A stretch of 64,000 nucleotides of DNA from Hyphomicrobium_A sp964493785 (GTDB lineage Bacteria; Pseudomonadota; Alphaproteobacteria; Rhizobiales; Hyphomicrobiaceae), in the NCBI GenBank assembly GCA_964493785.1, contig CAZBPM010000016.1:42362-106361 (forward strand), written 5' to 3'. The notes beneath the pieces were generated by a model. The model ran no database searches. It had not been told where the DNA came from and saw nothing but the letters and a program-made list of their open reading frames with translations. This document shows positions 35,775-47,367 of this stretch, piece after piece (the first letter of the stretch is position 1; each line of letters starts with the position of its first letter). Made by a program: the position numbers and the translations under genes.

Positions 35775-36197
35775 TCGCCGCGCGCCACTCGAGGCGCATC
35801 CAGATGCCGGGAACGGGGAACGGAGGGCGCGGCTCATCGCCATGCACTGCGAACCAGCCAGGTAGCTGGCTTCTCGCCCTTCGCCTCACGGTACGACGAC
35901 GCCGGCACAAGACAGCGGCGCTGCGCGAACGATGGCTTCCAGAACGGGCTGGTGATGATCTTGTCGTCGCGCACGTAGGTGACACGGCGCGACGCACGGT
36001 CCTGCTGCTGCTGCAGGATGAAGCCCCAATTCATCGTCACAAGCTCGCGCTCGCCATCGGCGGCCTTGCGGATGACCCGCGCCGCGTAGCCGGAAAAATC
36101 GCCGGCACCGGGTCGAAGTTGGCGGCGCGGTCGTGCGAGACGCCAAACACGCGCCGCACCGCTTCCGGAACTCGGCTCATGGAATAGAATTGCACAT
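35775..36197 (-). pseudogene. Decayed SRAP (YedK/HMCES-like) gene
   Basis: Reading the minus strand from ATG 36197 gives an initial MCN, as expected for SRAP proteins whose Cys2 is catalytic. The frame then breaks; SMSRVPEAVRRVFGVSHD continues in another frame, GERELVTMNWGF and SPFWKPSFAQRRCLVPASSYREAKGEKPATW in a third, and a FPVPGIW block after another shift. Homology stops near 35775, losing the C-terminal half with the active-site Glu/His. Several frameshifts and truncation make it non-functional. SRAP enzymes protect abasic sites in single-stranded DNA. The frame 35834-36238 is a remnant of it. Confidence 0.75.
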
Positions 36198-36613
36198 AAT
36201 GCGCAGATAGCAGCTGCCTCCGTCGGGTTCACCCGCATCTTTTCAGCGACGGCGGGATTTCACCCCTCGAGCCTCCGTGCGCTGAGTGTGCAGCGCGGAG
36301 GTCGGGCCCCACCGGATGCCGAACCCTGACGGACACCGGGCTCGTTCTCGTTCGTGCGCTCGTTCGGATCTGGCGCAATAAGAGTGGTCTTAAGCGGGTC
36401 TGCTCCCGGCCCTGAGCTGCAGTTCACGAGAGACCGGTGTACGTCATCGCCGCCTGGACGACTGCCGGCCGGTCCGCTCTTGGAAGGTAAACTCCTGTCA
36501 GATGTCGGTGTGGGGCTCGCGCGGCGGAACGGAAGTGCTCGGCTGGCGTTGGCAGGCAACGGTTGCAAGCGTTCGGCGATGCTGTGCGACACCCTCTCAC
36601 CAAGCAGGCGTCC
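36198..36613. other. Intergenic stretch upstream of katE
   Basis: About 415 bases. No convincing gene; the frames on both strands are Arg/Pro/Ala-rich shadows. It should contain the katE promoter, but no clear elements were recognised. Confidence 0.45.
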
Positions 36614-38770
<2,157 letters not shown>

Positions 38771-39037
38771 GGTGGGGTTCGGGAAGTCCAAGTGGCCTGG
38801 CAAACTGCCGTCTCGATGTCCGCATGGGCCATCGGCGCCTTCCGGGAGATTCCGGCGGACAATGGCACAACCTGGAGAGAGTATTCTGCGCTGAAAGCGC
38901 TTTCGCGATGCCCCCGGTGAAGCCGCGTTTCACCGCAATCGGGACTTTACGGCGATAGATCCGCCCCTATATTGCCGCCACCCTGTAAGACACGACCGCA
39001 TTGGGCGTGTCGGCAACGCGAAGATTGGCGAGAGACA

Positions 39038-39955
39038 TTGCTGCTCAAAGCTTGGATTTATCGTCTCCATCGGTGGAGCGCGCTCGTGTTCGCGTTGCCC
39101 TTGCTGATCGTGTTCGTCACCGGACTGATCCTGGCGTTTGAGCCGGCCGTTGTGACCTTATCGGTGGCGCCCAACTCCGTCGACGCAGCGAAGCTGGGCG
39201 CAATTCTCGCCAAGCATGACCCAGACGGAAAGCTCGAGCGGATCGTACTGCATGCGCATTCGAATGCGCTTGTGCTGGGAAATCGCGACGGTGTGGAGAT
39301 CGATCTCGCAACAGGGGAGCCTGCTGTCTCGCCGAGTGCCACACCCGCGTTCTTCTCGACAGTCAGGAAGCTCCACGAGACCTTCCTCATCGACAATGGC
39401 CAGCTCGCGGTTGTGATCTCGACGTTCGCGCTGCTCGTGCTGATATTGCTCGGATTGTTTCTAGGCGCGCGGCCGTTTCGCAACACGTTGAGCGGCTGGC
39501 ATACCGGCACCGCATGGATCGCATTGCCACTGATCATCGCCGCTCCGGCTACCGGGCTGATGACGTACTACAAGGTGACGTTCTCTGCGGCTGAGCCGAA
39601 CACCGGCGCGTCGACCCCTCCAAGCTCAATCGCAGACGCGCTGGGCATAGTCGCTCGCGAGCGCGACATCTCCACCTTGCTGCAGTTGCGGTTGAGGAAG
39701 GGCATTGCAGAGGCCCGACTGCTGGAGGGTGGCGAGCAGCGCTTCTACAATGTAACCAGGGATGGGCTCGCCGTACGTCTCCGCAACTGGCCGAAGCTCC
39801 TGCACGAAGGCAACTGGGCAGGCGTTTGGTCCGCCGCGGCGAACGCAGTGATAGCGGCAGCTCTGGTGACCCTGCTCTGTACCGGGCTATTCATGTGGGG
39901 CCGCCGCAAAGTCCGGCGCCGGCGGAGTCTGGCGGAGCGCGCATCGGCATTCTAA
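39038..39955 (+). CDS. PepSY-associated transmembrane protein (iron-uptake type)
   Basis: About 305 residues. The protein has an N-terminal LKAWIYRLHRWSALVFALPLLIVFVTGLILAFE, the opening of PepSY-TM proteins with a conserved His-Arg-Trp. Two central helices (about residues 125-150 and 168-190) and a C-terminal helix ending FMWGRRK give four helices in total. A periplasmic PepSY-like part lies between. Family members accompany TonB-dependent siderophore receptors and may reduce ferric siderophores. TTG 39038 (second codon of LLLKAW) is the chosen start; the frame is open to a TTG at 38972 and either could be used. It lies 146 bases upstream of a TonB-dependent receptor. Confidence 0.75.
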   Translation: MLLKAWIYRLHRWSALVFALPLLIVFVTGLILAFEPAVVTLSVAPNSVDAAKLGAILAKHDPDGKLERIVLHAHSNALVLGNRDGVEIDLATGEPAVSPSATPAFFSTVRKLHETFLIDNGQLAVVISTFALLVLILLGLFLGARPFRNTLSGWHTGTAWIALPLIIAAPATGLMTYYKVTFSAAEPNTGASTPPSSIADALGIVARERDISTLLQLRLRKGIAEARLLEGGEQRFYNVTRDGLAVRLRNWPKLLHEGNWAGVWSAAANAVIAAALVTLLCTGLFMWGRRKVRRRRSLAERASAF

Positions 39956-40101
39956 TCAGTCTCGGCGCGCGGGCGCCTCAGCGGCGCTTGTTGCAGAATT
40001 GTCATGAATAGCCGCAAAAACTATCCACTGCGAGTATACAATCTTGCGAGGTTATCGCTGTTTAGTAGGTTCGCCCCCAGTATGCGTTCAGTGGGGTTTG
40101 T

Positions 40102-42408
40102 ATGGCGTTCAAAGTATGCGTGCACACCGTTTGTGCAGCTTTCGTGCTTGTGGGATCTGGAACTAGGGCGGCCGCTCAGGACGCGACCACCCCCCTCCCG
40201 CCAGTGGTCGTGACCACCGACGAGGCAAAGGCCAAGCCCGCAAAAAAAGCCGCCACCGCCAAGGCAAAGCCCAAACCGGCGCCGTCTCCGGCGCCATCCA
40301 CCCCGCCGCAACAGTCGGCGACTTCCGGAATCGCCGCCGGCAATGCCGTCACAAAGGCCGCTGTTGGCGCCCTCGAAGCCCGCGCCCAAGCACCCAACGC
40401 CACCGTTGTCATCGAAGGCGCCCAGCTCCAGCAGTACAACCATCTCAACATCGGTGACGTGGTTCGCCGCCTTCCAGGCGTGACGTTCCCTGGCGTCAAC
40501 CGGTCTCGCGACATCAAGCTGCGCGGCATCGGCAAGGAATACACGCAGGTGCTGCTGGATGGCCGCCCCGTTGTCGACGGTGATTCCAGTCGCAGTCTCG
40601 AGGTCGACCGCATCCCGGCCTCCTTCATCGAACGTATCGAGATCGTTCGTAGCCCGCTTGCCAGCATGGTCTCGGGTGGAGCAGCCGGCACGGTCAACAT
40701 CATCACGCGCCGCGACTTTGGTCCGACCGGTGGTCAGCTGACGACCGGCGTCGGCAACATCGAGGGCAATGGCGTTCCGAGGGAGATCTCGGCCTGGAAG
40801 GGCGGCCAGGCAGGCCCCTTGCGCTATTTCATTGGTGGCGGATATCAGCGCCGGTTTGTGCAGGAAAGCGCCAACGAGTTCGTTTTCAGCGGCGCAAGCG
40901 GAACGACGCCGAACGGCGGCAACCTCGTCGACCAGCACCGAAAGTTCGACGAGTACACGCTGTTGTCCCGCTTCGAACTCGCAGTCGACACTTCCAACAC
41001 CATCATCTTCGCGCCGACCTACCTGCGCACGACGGAAGCGCGCGACCAGCATACGTACCGTCTCGTGTCGAACCAATCGACGGTCAATCGCGACACGCAC
41101 GAGATGCGCGAGCGCGTTCGTGAAACGTACGGCAGCTACCTCGAATGGGAGCATGAATTCGATGCACGCTCGAGCTCGAGCGTATTCTTCGACTACCAGA
41201 AGGGTCGCGAGGACACGACGCGGGAATCGACACAAGCGACATTGCCCGGCGGATCGCCGGTGGTGCAGGCACCGCGCTTTGTTCCGATTGATCTGGAGCG
41301 AATTGCATCTGGCGGAACGGCCACCACGCGACTCGGCGCTCACGTCGTCGAAGCCGGTATCGGTTGGGCCCAAACGCAGCGAGCCGAAAACGAGGTGCGC
41401 GGCCTCACGAATGTACCTCTGGCCGAGCGCAACTACGAAGTTTCCGAGAGCATCTATCATGCCTACGTCAGCGACGCGTTCTCGGTATTGGGCCCCGATC
41501 AGTTGACTTTGGGCCTGAGGCTCGAGCACAGCATCACCGAGACGGTCGATTTCGCTGGCGACAGCTCAGATAGCGACGCCACCGATCTCAACCCATCCAT
41601 TCAGTACAAGCTGTCGGCAGCGCAGGATCTCGATTTCCGGCTCGGCATTGCCCGCACGCTACGCAGGTCCGATTTGCGCGACCTGACACCGACTGTCGTG
41701 ACGAACGGCGGTACCATCGCCAACCCCGACATGCGCGGCAATCCTGACGTCTCCCCGGAGACGATCTGGGGCCTCGACGTCGGATCGGACTGGTTCATCT
41801 TCAATCGCCTCGGTCTTGTCGCAGCCAACTTCTTCGCGCGTTCCTTCGAGGACAAGATCGAGCGCGCACTGACGCTGGAGGGAGGCCGCTGGTACTCCAC
41901 GCCGCGCAATGCAGGTGATGGCGAGCTTTATGGCGCCGAGCTGGAGGGGCGGCTTCCAATGACCGCACTCTTCCTCCCCGATCTGACGCTGTGGGGCAAT
42001 GCCACCGCGATGAAGTCCCAGCTCACCGACCAGCAGACGGGGCAGACGAGGCGCTTTGCCGAGCAGCCAGATCTCATCACCAACATCGGCGCGGACTACT
42101 ATGTGTCGGCCTGGGCGACCACGTTCGGCATCGCCTACAATCGTACGTACGACTACGATCAGAACATACGTCTGGCAAATGGAACGAGCCAGGAAACCGA
42201 CTTCTCTGCACTCGATCGACTTGATGCCTCGGTGCGGGTGGCGTTGGAAGATCAGGTCGTGCTGACGCTGACGGCCGGCAACCTGTTGCAAGCCAGGGAT
42301 GAGCGCACGCTCACCACCCGCAATGCGGCCGGCGTCATCACGAGCAAGACCGAGAGCTTCGAACCTTCGCCGTCGATCTACTACGCGCGTCTCACCCAGG
42401 GCTGGTGA
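40102..42408 (+). CDS. TonB-dependent outer-membrane receptor
   Basis: 768 residues. A signal peptide ends near AAAQDA; an unusual Lys/Ala/Pro-rich linker (residues ~45-80) follows. The plug domain shows NIGDVVRRLPGVTFPG, LRGIGKEYTQVLLDGRPV and VDRIPASFIERIEIVRSPLASM (about residues 133-195). A 22-strand barrel follows, ending in the YARLTQGW C-terminal strand. The typical TonB-box region may be the VVVTT stretch near residue 37. Receptors of this kind import ferric siderophores or other large ligands. The PepSY gene just upstream points to iron. No Fur box was identified with confidence. Confidence 0.9.
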   Translation: MAFKVCVHTVCAAFVLVGSGTRAAAQDATTPLPPVVVTTDEAKAKPAKKAATAKAKPKPAPSPAPSTPPQQSATSGIAAGNAVTKAAVGALEARAQAPNATVVIEGAQLQQYNHLNIGDVVRRLPGVTFPGVNRSRDIKLRGIGKEYTQVLLDGRPVVDGDSSRSLEVDRIPASFIERIEIVRSPLASMVSGGAAGTVNIITRRDFGPTGGQLTTGVGNIEGNGVPREISAWKGGQAGPLRYFIGGGYQRRFVQESANEFVFSGASGTTPNGGNLVDQHRKFDEYTLLSRFELAVDTSNTIIFAPTYLRTTEARDQHTYRLVSNQSTVNRDTHEMRERVRETYGSYLEWEHEFDARSSSSVFFDYQKGREDTTRESTQATLPGGSPVVQAPRFVPIDLERIASGGTATTRLGAHVVEAGIGWAQTQRAENEVRGLTNVPLAERNYEVSESIYHAYVSDAFSVLGPDQLTLGLRLEHSITETVDFAGDSSDSDATDLNPSIQYKLSAAQDLDFRLGIARTLRRSDLRDLTPTVVTNGGTIANPDMRGNPDVSPETIWGLDVGSDWFIFNRLGLVAANFFARSFEDKIERALTLEGGRWYSTPRNAGDGELYGAELEGRLPMTALFLPDLTLWGNATAMKSQLTDQQTGQTRRFAEQPDLITNIGADYYVSAWATTFGIAYNRTYDYDQNIRLANGTSQETDFSALDRLDASVRVALEDQVVLTLTAGNLLQARDERTLTTRNAAGVITSKTESFEPSPSIYYARLTQGW

Positions 42409-42715
42409 GTGATCAGCACCGAGCGGGTCCGGGTTCCGACGGACGCGCGACCAGTCATCCGGGCGGCAAGTCTTAGCCGTCCGGGGGCGGCGCTGCCTGC
42501 CAGACGTGCGCTGTGCCTGAGCGCCGTCAACTCGCCATTCGCCGCTACCACGGCAATTATTAGTTACAGATAATCAATGAATTAGACGCTCCGCTGCCCG
42601 GCGCGAAGCTTACGCAACCGTATGTTCCGCGGCAGTTGTCGGCTTGATAAGCCTCTGCCTCACCGGCCCTGAGCCGCGCGAATCCTTCGTCGATTCTGCC
42701 AGCGAGTTCCGCCAC
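42409..42715. other. Intergenic region with an AT-rich promoter-like patch
   Basis: About 300 bases. GC-rich for most of its length, with an AT-rich patch at about 42552-42583 (TTATTAGTTACAGATAATC). The patch holds a short dyad (TTAT..ATAA) and is the best candidate for the promoter or an operator of the downstream fusion gene. Confidence 0.4.
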
Positions 42716-45700
42716 GTGAGACACCACCACATCTTCTTCGACCCCACGAAGCGTCGCTCGCGGGTCCTCAGCATTCTCGGTTGGACGTTCTCCGTCGTCA
42801 GCACCGTCGTGCTCGGCTTGTTCGTCGCCAGCATTCTGTTCCTGCAGAGCGACACGGTCCTTCCTCTCGCCCCACCGCACAAGCACGCGGCCGTCGCCGC
42901 CGCGAACGACATCGCACAGCGCCGCGAGCTGCTGCCTGCCGCTAGACGGCTGGCTGATGCCGCACGCGCGCATGTGACCAAGGCCCACTGGCAGCAGGCG
43001 ACGATGCCTAAGGTCACCTCCAAGCAGCTGCTCGCCGCGAGCGGCCGCGCAGACAGCCGCCCCTTGGCCATCGGCTTCTACGTCACCTGGGACGACAGCA
43101 GCTTTGCATCGCTCGAGCAGGCCATCTCGAAGCTGGACTGGGTCGTGCCGAGCTGGCTGGAGCTCACTGGTCCGGATTTGAACCTGAAGACGGGCGTCGA
43201 TAACCGCTCCGTCGAGCTCATCGCCAAGCAGAAGGTCCGGCCGAGCGTGCTGCCTATGTTGCAGAACGCCACCGATGGAAACTGGGACGGCCCCGGCCTG
43301 GCGCGGATGCTCGCCGACCCGGCAGTGCGCAAGGCGCGTATCGGTAGCATCGCGGCATTCCTCAAGTCGAGCAATGCGCAGGGTCTCGTGGTCGATTTCG
43401 AGGAGGTCCCGAAGGAAGCGCAGCGCAACTATCTCGCCTTCCTGCGCGAGATGAGAGCTGCCTTCGCGCCGCACGACTGGATCGTAGCCGTCGCTGCGCC
43501 GTTCGATGACCCGAGCTGGCCATACCGCAGCTACGCGGCCGCTTCCGACTATCAGATCCTGATGGCTTACGACGAGCACTTTGAGGAGGGCACGCCAGGG
43601 CCTATCGCGTCTCAGCCCTGGTTCGTCGACAAGCTGAGCCAGCGCATGCGCGAACTCGATCCCGCAAAGACGATCATCGCGCTTGGCAACTACGCCTACG
43701 ACTGGGCAAACGCCGGACCTGCGGCGGACATGACATTCCAGGCCAGCATGCTGTCATCGAGGGAGTCGGAGGCGCCGATCATCTTCGATCCGCAGAGCCT
43801 CAATCCTCACTTCGACTACCGCGAGGACGATGGCAGCGTGCACCAGGTCTGGTTCCTCGACGCCGTCACCGCGCAGAACCAGATACGCGCCGCCGACGTA
43901 TTCCGACCCAAGGGATACGCACTCTGGCGGCTCGGTTCCGAGGATCCCTCGATCTGGTCTGTGTTCGGCCGCACCTACGATGCGCCCATCCCGCAGGCGT
44001 TGGAGACGATCGTACCCGGCAGCGATGTCGACTTCGAAGGCGACGGCGAGATTCTGAACATCGCCGCCGAGCCGACCAACGGTGCCCGCAAGATAGAGAC
44101 CGACAAGGCTCACCGCATCATCACGTCCGAGACTTTCACGAAGACGCCGTCGTCGTACGTCATCCGCCGCTCGGGCTGGCAGCCAGGCAAGGTGGCCCTC
44201 ACTTTCGACGACGGTCCGAGCGCCGACTGGACGCCAAAGGTTCTCGATGTCCTGAAGCAGAAGGGCGTCAAGGCGACGTTCTTCGTCATCGGCGAGAATG
44301 GAGAGGCCAACCCCAGGCTTGTGCAACGTATCCTTGCCGACGGGCACGAGATCGGCAACCACACCTTCACTCACCCCAACATCGCGCAAGCTTCGGCAGA
44401 AGGCGCGCGGGTTGAGCTCAACGCGACGCAACGTCTTGTCCAGGCTTTGACGGGACGCTCGGTCCGCCTTTTCCGGCCGCCGTTCTTCGGCGATGCGGAA
44501 CCATCGACACCGGAAGAGATCCGCGCCGTCCAGCTCGCACAGTCGCTCGGCTACGCTACGGTTGGTCTTCGCGTCGACCCTGACGATTGGGCCGGCCCCT
44601 CCGCCGACACGATCGTCAATCGCATCATGGAGCGGATGAGCGACACCAACCCTGAGACGCGCGGGCAGGTCATCCTGCTGCACGACGCCGGCGGCGATCG
44701 CTCGCAGACCGTCGCGGCCCTTCCGCGCATTATCGATGGACTGCGCGCAAAAGGGCTCGAGATCGTCCCCATCTCGCAGCTCGCCGGCTGGACCTATGAC
44801 CAGGTGATGCCGCCGGTCGCCCCCGAGGACCACTCGGTTCTGGTGAATTGGTATGTCTTCCTGACCGCGAGTTGGGTTCAGGCGACCATGCACGTGCTGT
44901 TCGTGCTCGCGATCGGCCTCGGTCTTGCGCGTCTCTTTGTACTGTGCGGCCTTGCGCTCTGGAGCCGTCGCAAGCCGGCGCCTCCGCCGCCCATCGACGC
45001 GAGCAATGGAGCCCCCGTATCCGTGCTTATTCCGGCTTTCAACGAGGCCAAGGTCATAGCAGCGTCGGTAGCGCGCATCCTTGAAAGCCGTCACGTCAAG
45101 CTGGAGGTAATCGTCATCGATGACGGCTCGACCGACGGCACCAGCGATGTCGTGCGCGAGAGCTTTGCAGGCGATCCGCGGGTGACGTTGCTGACGCTTC
45201 CCAACGGCGGCAAGGCCCGCGCCATCAATGCCGGCCTTGCGATGGCGCATGGCGATGTCGTCGTCGCCCTCGACGCCGACACGCACTTCGAGCCCGACAC
45301 GATTGCTCGCCTCGCACGCTGGTTCGGCGACGGCAAGATCGGTGCAGTCGCCGGCAACGCCAAGGTCGGCAACCGCATCAACCTCATCACGCGCTGGCAG
45401 GCACTCGAATACATTACGGCGCAGAACCTCGAGCGCCGGGCTCTGTCTGCACTCGACTGCATCACCGTAGTTCCCGGCGCCGTCGGCGCGTGGCGTCGCT
45501 CCGCGCTGATTGAGCTCGGTGGGTTCCCGACCGATACGCTTGCCGAGGACCAGGATCTGACGATCGCCATCCAGAAAGCTGGCTACCGCGCCGTATTCGA
45601 TCCCGATGCTGTCGCTTGGACGGAAGCACCCGATACGGTTTCCGGGCTCGCCAAGCAGCGGTTCCGCTGGTCGTTCGGGACGCTGCAGTGCCTGTGGAAG

Positions 45701-46141
45701 CACGCGGACGTGACGCTCCGCCCACGCTATGGCGCGCTGGGTCTCGTCGCGCTGCCACAGGCGTGGCTGTTCCAGATACTTCTCGGCCTGGTATCACCGT
45801 TCGTCGACCTGATGCTGCTTGTCCAGCTCGTAGCGGTCACCTCGGACTACTTCCAGCACGGCGACCAGTTCGATCCGAGCAATCTGAAGCTGACACTCTT
45901 TTACTATGCTGTGTTCGTCGTTGTGGATCTCGCGACCGCCGTCGTCGCCTTCATGTTCGAAAGGCGCGAGGACTGGCGCCTGCTGTGGTGGCTGGTGCTA
46001 CAACGTTTTGGCTACCGGCAGCTGCTCTATTATGTGCTGGTGAAATCGGTCAGCTCGGCCGCGCTCGGACATTTCGTCGGATGGGGCAAGCTGGATCGCA
46101 AAGCCACCGTGAACCTCGAAAGCGCAACAAAGTCCCCCTGA
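42716..46141 (+). CDS. GH18-like / polysaccharide deacetylase / GT2 glycosyltransferase fusion
   Basis: 1141 residues from GTG 42716 (frame open to TTG 42644; neither has a strong ribosome-binding site). After one N-terminal membrane helix, residues ~115-455 resemble a GH18-like barrel (QGLVVDFEEVP with the catalytic DxE-type motif). A NodB deacetylase domain (TFDDGPS, Asp498/499; NHTFTHPN; LFRPPF) spans ~490-690. After a further helix, a family 2 glycosyltransferase begins near 768: VLIPAFNE, IDDGSTDGT, EDQDL and QRFRW. C-terminal helices follow. These domains suggest synthesis and partial de-N-acetylation of an N-acetylglucosamine polymer at the membrane. The convergent neighbour encodes a chitosanase. 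Confidence 0.88.
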   Translation: MRHHHIFFDPTKRRSRVLSILGWTFSVVSTVVLGLFVASILFLQSDTVLPLAPPHKHAAVAAANDIAQRRELLPAARRLADAARAHVTKAHWQQATMPKVTSKQLLAASGRADSRPLAIGFYVTWDDSSFASLEQAISKLDWVVPSWLELTGPDLNLKTGVDNRSVELIAKQKVRPSVLPMLQNATDGNWDGPGLARMLADPAVRKARIGSIAAFLKSSNAQGLVVDFEEVPKEAQRNYLAFLREMRAAFAPHDWIVAVAAPFDDPSWPYRSYAAASDYQILMAYDEHFEEGTPGPIASQPWFVDKLSQRMRELDPAKTIIALGNYAYDWANAGPAADMTFQASMLSSRESEAPIIFDPQSLNPHFDYREDDGSVHQVWFLDAVTAQNQIRAADVFRPKGYALWRLGSEDPSIWSVFGRTYDAPIPQALETIVPGSDVDFEGDGEILNIAAEPTNGARKIETDKAHRIITSETFTKTPSSYVIRRSGWQPGKVALTFDDGPSADWTPKVLDVLKQKGVKATFFVIGENGEANPRLVQRILADGHEIGNHTFTHPNIAQASAEGARVELNATQRLVQALTGRSVRLFRPPFFGDAEPSTPEEIRAVQLAQSLGYATVGLRVDPDDWAGPSADTIVNRIMERMSDTNPETRGQVILLHDAGGDRSQTVAALPRIIDGLRAKGLEIVPISQLAGWTYDQVMPPVAPEDHSVLVNWYVFLTASWVQATMHVLFVLAIGLGLARLFVLCGLALWSRRKPAPPPPIDASNGAPVSVLIPAFNEAKVIAASVARILESRHVKLEVIVIDDGSTDGTSDVVRESFAGDPRVTLLTLPNGGKARAINAGLAMAHGDVVVALDADTHFEPDTIARLARWFGDGKIGAVAGNAKVGNRINLITRWQALEYITAQNLERRALSALDCITVVPGAVGAWRRSALIELGGFPTDTLAEDQDLTIAIQKAGYRAVFDPDAVAWTEAPDTVSGLAKQRFRWSFGTLQCLWKHADVTLRPRYGALGLVALPQAWLFQILLGLVSPFVDLMLLVQLVAVTSDYFQHGDQFDPSNLKLTLFYYAVFVVVDLATAVVAFMFERREDWRLLWWLVLQRFGYRQLLYYVLVKSVSSAALGHFVGWGKLDRKATVNLESATKSP

Positions 46142-46159
46142 CGGAGAGGCCGGGCACTG

Positions 46160-47032
46160 TCAGAGGATGGTCGCCTCGATGTCGGCATTCGCCACCTCGA
46201 TCGGTGGCACGAGATCGGGGTTGTCGTTCAAGATTTTCAGCAGCGCATCGACGCGCTTCGCCGACGCGCGCCAGACATGGCGCGTCTCGTGGTTGGCCGA
46301 ATTCTCGAGCACCGATTTGCGTACAGCAAGGAATGACTTGAGGAACTGCGGCTCGGACGTATCCTCGACCGAGCCGTTCTCCTCCAGCGTGCGCTTTAGG
46401 ATGCTGGGCAGCGAGTCGGCGTCGGTGCTCGCGCCATGCTGCAGGAGCGTGTCGTAGAAGATCGCTTTGCCGACCGGCGACGTGACCCCGACAGCTGCTG
46501 CTGACTCGATTGCGGGCGCGAGGAACAGCACGTCGGCCTCCTCGTCGCACGCTTCGCCGAGCAGCTTCGACGCCCGTATCTCGTGGCGCCAGGTGTGTGG
46601 AAAGTCGCCAAGGTCCTGGTCCGTCCACTTCTGTGGCGGCAACTCCGCGAGGAAGCGCTTCAGCGGCGTGTGGGGCACGCGGGCCGCGAAGCGATTGATG
46701 ACCTGCGTAACCTCGCTGTTATAGGTGCAAAAGCCGTATTGCGTGACGGTGAACCCTCGCCCATCGCCAAGGTCCTCGACGTAGGCGTAATCTGGCTGTG
46801 GATCGCCGACTTCGAAAACATTCGAGATCGCCTTGATCCGCCGGGCGAGAGCAGCATCGGGCAGCGTGCTGCTCAGCGGTATTGGCATGTCGTCCATGCG
46901 GTCGGCGGCCGGCTTTGCGGAAGTCTCGTGCCCCGGTCCCGCGGCAGACGCTGCGGATGACAACGCGCCAAGCGCAGAAGCGGCGCCCGCGCTCCCAAGC
47001 TTGACGAGAAATTCGCGACGGCTCTTCGGCAT
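46160..47032 (-). CDS. Chitosanase, GH46 family, Tat-exported
   Basis: 290 residues from ATG 47032 (frame open to 47110). The N-terminus MPKSRREFLVKLGSAGAASALGALSSAASAA is a Tat signal (SRREFL). The mature part shows RRIKAISNVFEVG followed by YAYVEDLGDGRGFTVTQYGFCTYN, matching the catalytic Glu and glycine-rich region of GH46 chitosanases. A second acidic residue follows in the ~VNRF..  region. GH46 enzymes hydrolyse beta-1,4-glucosamine chains. It is convergent with the deacetylase-glycosyltransferase gene, whose stop is 19 bases away, implying a shared partially deacetylated glucosamine polymer. The substrate assignment is inference. Confidence 0.78.
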   Translation of the reverse strand: MPKSRREFLVKLGSAGAASALGALSSAASAAGPGHETSAKPAADRMDDMPIPLSSTLPDAALARRIKAISNVFEVGDPQPDYAYVEDLGDGRGFTVTQYGFCTYNSEVTQVINRFAARVPHTPLKRFLAELPPQKWTDQDLGDFPHTWRHEIRASKLLGEACDEEADVLFLAPAIESAAAVGVTSPVGKAIFYDTLLQHGASTDADSLPSILKRTLEENGSVEDTSEPQFLKSFLAVRKSVLENSANHETRHVWRASAKRVDALLKILNDNPDLVPPIEVANADIEATIL

Positions 47033-47367
47033 GTTGCCTCCAACACGGGTCGAAGCGTTCAGCAATGGTCTGGAGGATGAGCGCAGCAGAACGACCAACG
47101 ATCGCAGCATTCATCGAGTGACAAACCTAGAGGCACCCGCGCTTCGGTCAAGTTACGAAGCCTTGATATTGGGAAGCAGGAGCCGGATTGGCCGCGACAG
47201 GATGGTGAGGAGCGGATCGAGCCAGCTCCCGCGGCAGTTCCGCTGTTGGTTGTCCTTGGGTTAATGGCGCCCCTGTCGAGCGGCAACTAGCGCCTTGCGG
47301 GAGAGTCGCCCGCTTATCGCCAAGGGGCATTGCCGCCGGATGCAGGTGTAATAGTCTCACTCCTGAA

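Noticed and set aside
43754..45703. Long 649-codon open frame opposite the deacetylase-glycosyltransferase gene
   Set aside because: Its composition is Arg/Asp/Val-rich, as expected for an antisense shadow, and the sense strand has clear domains.
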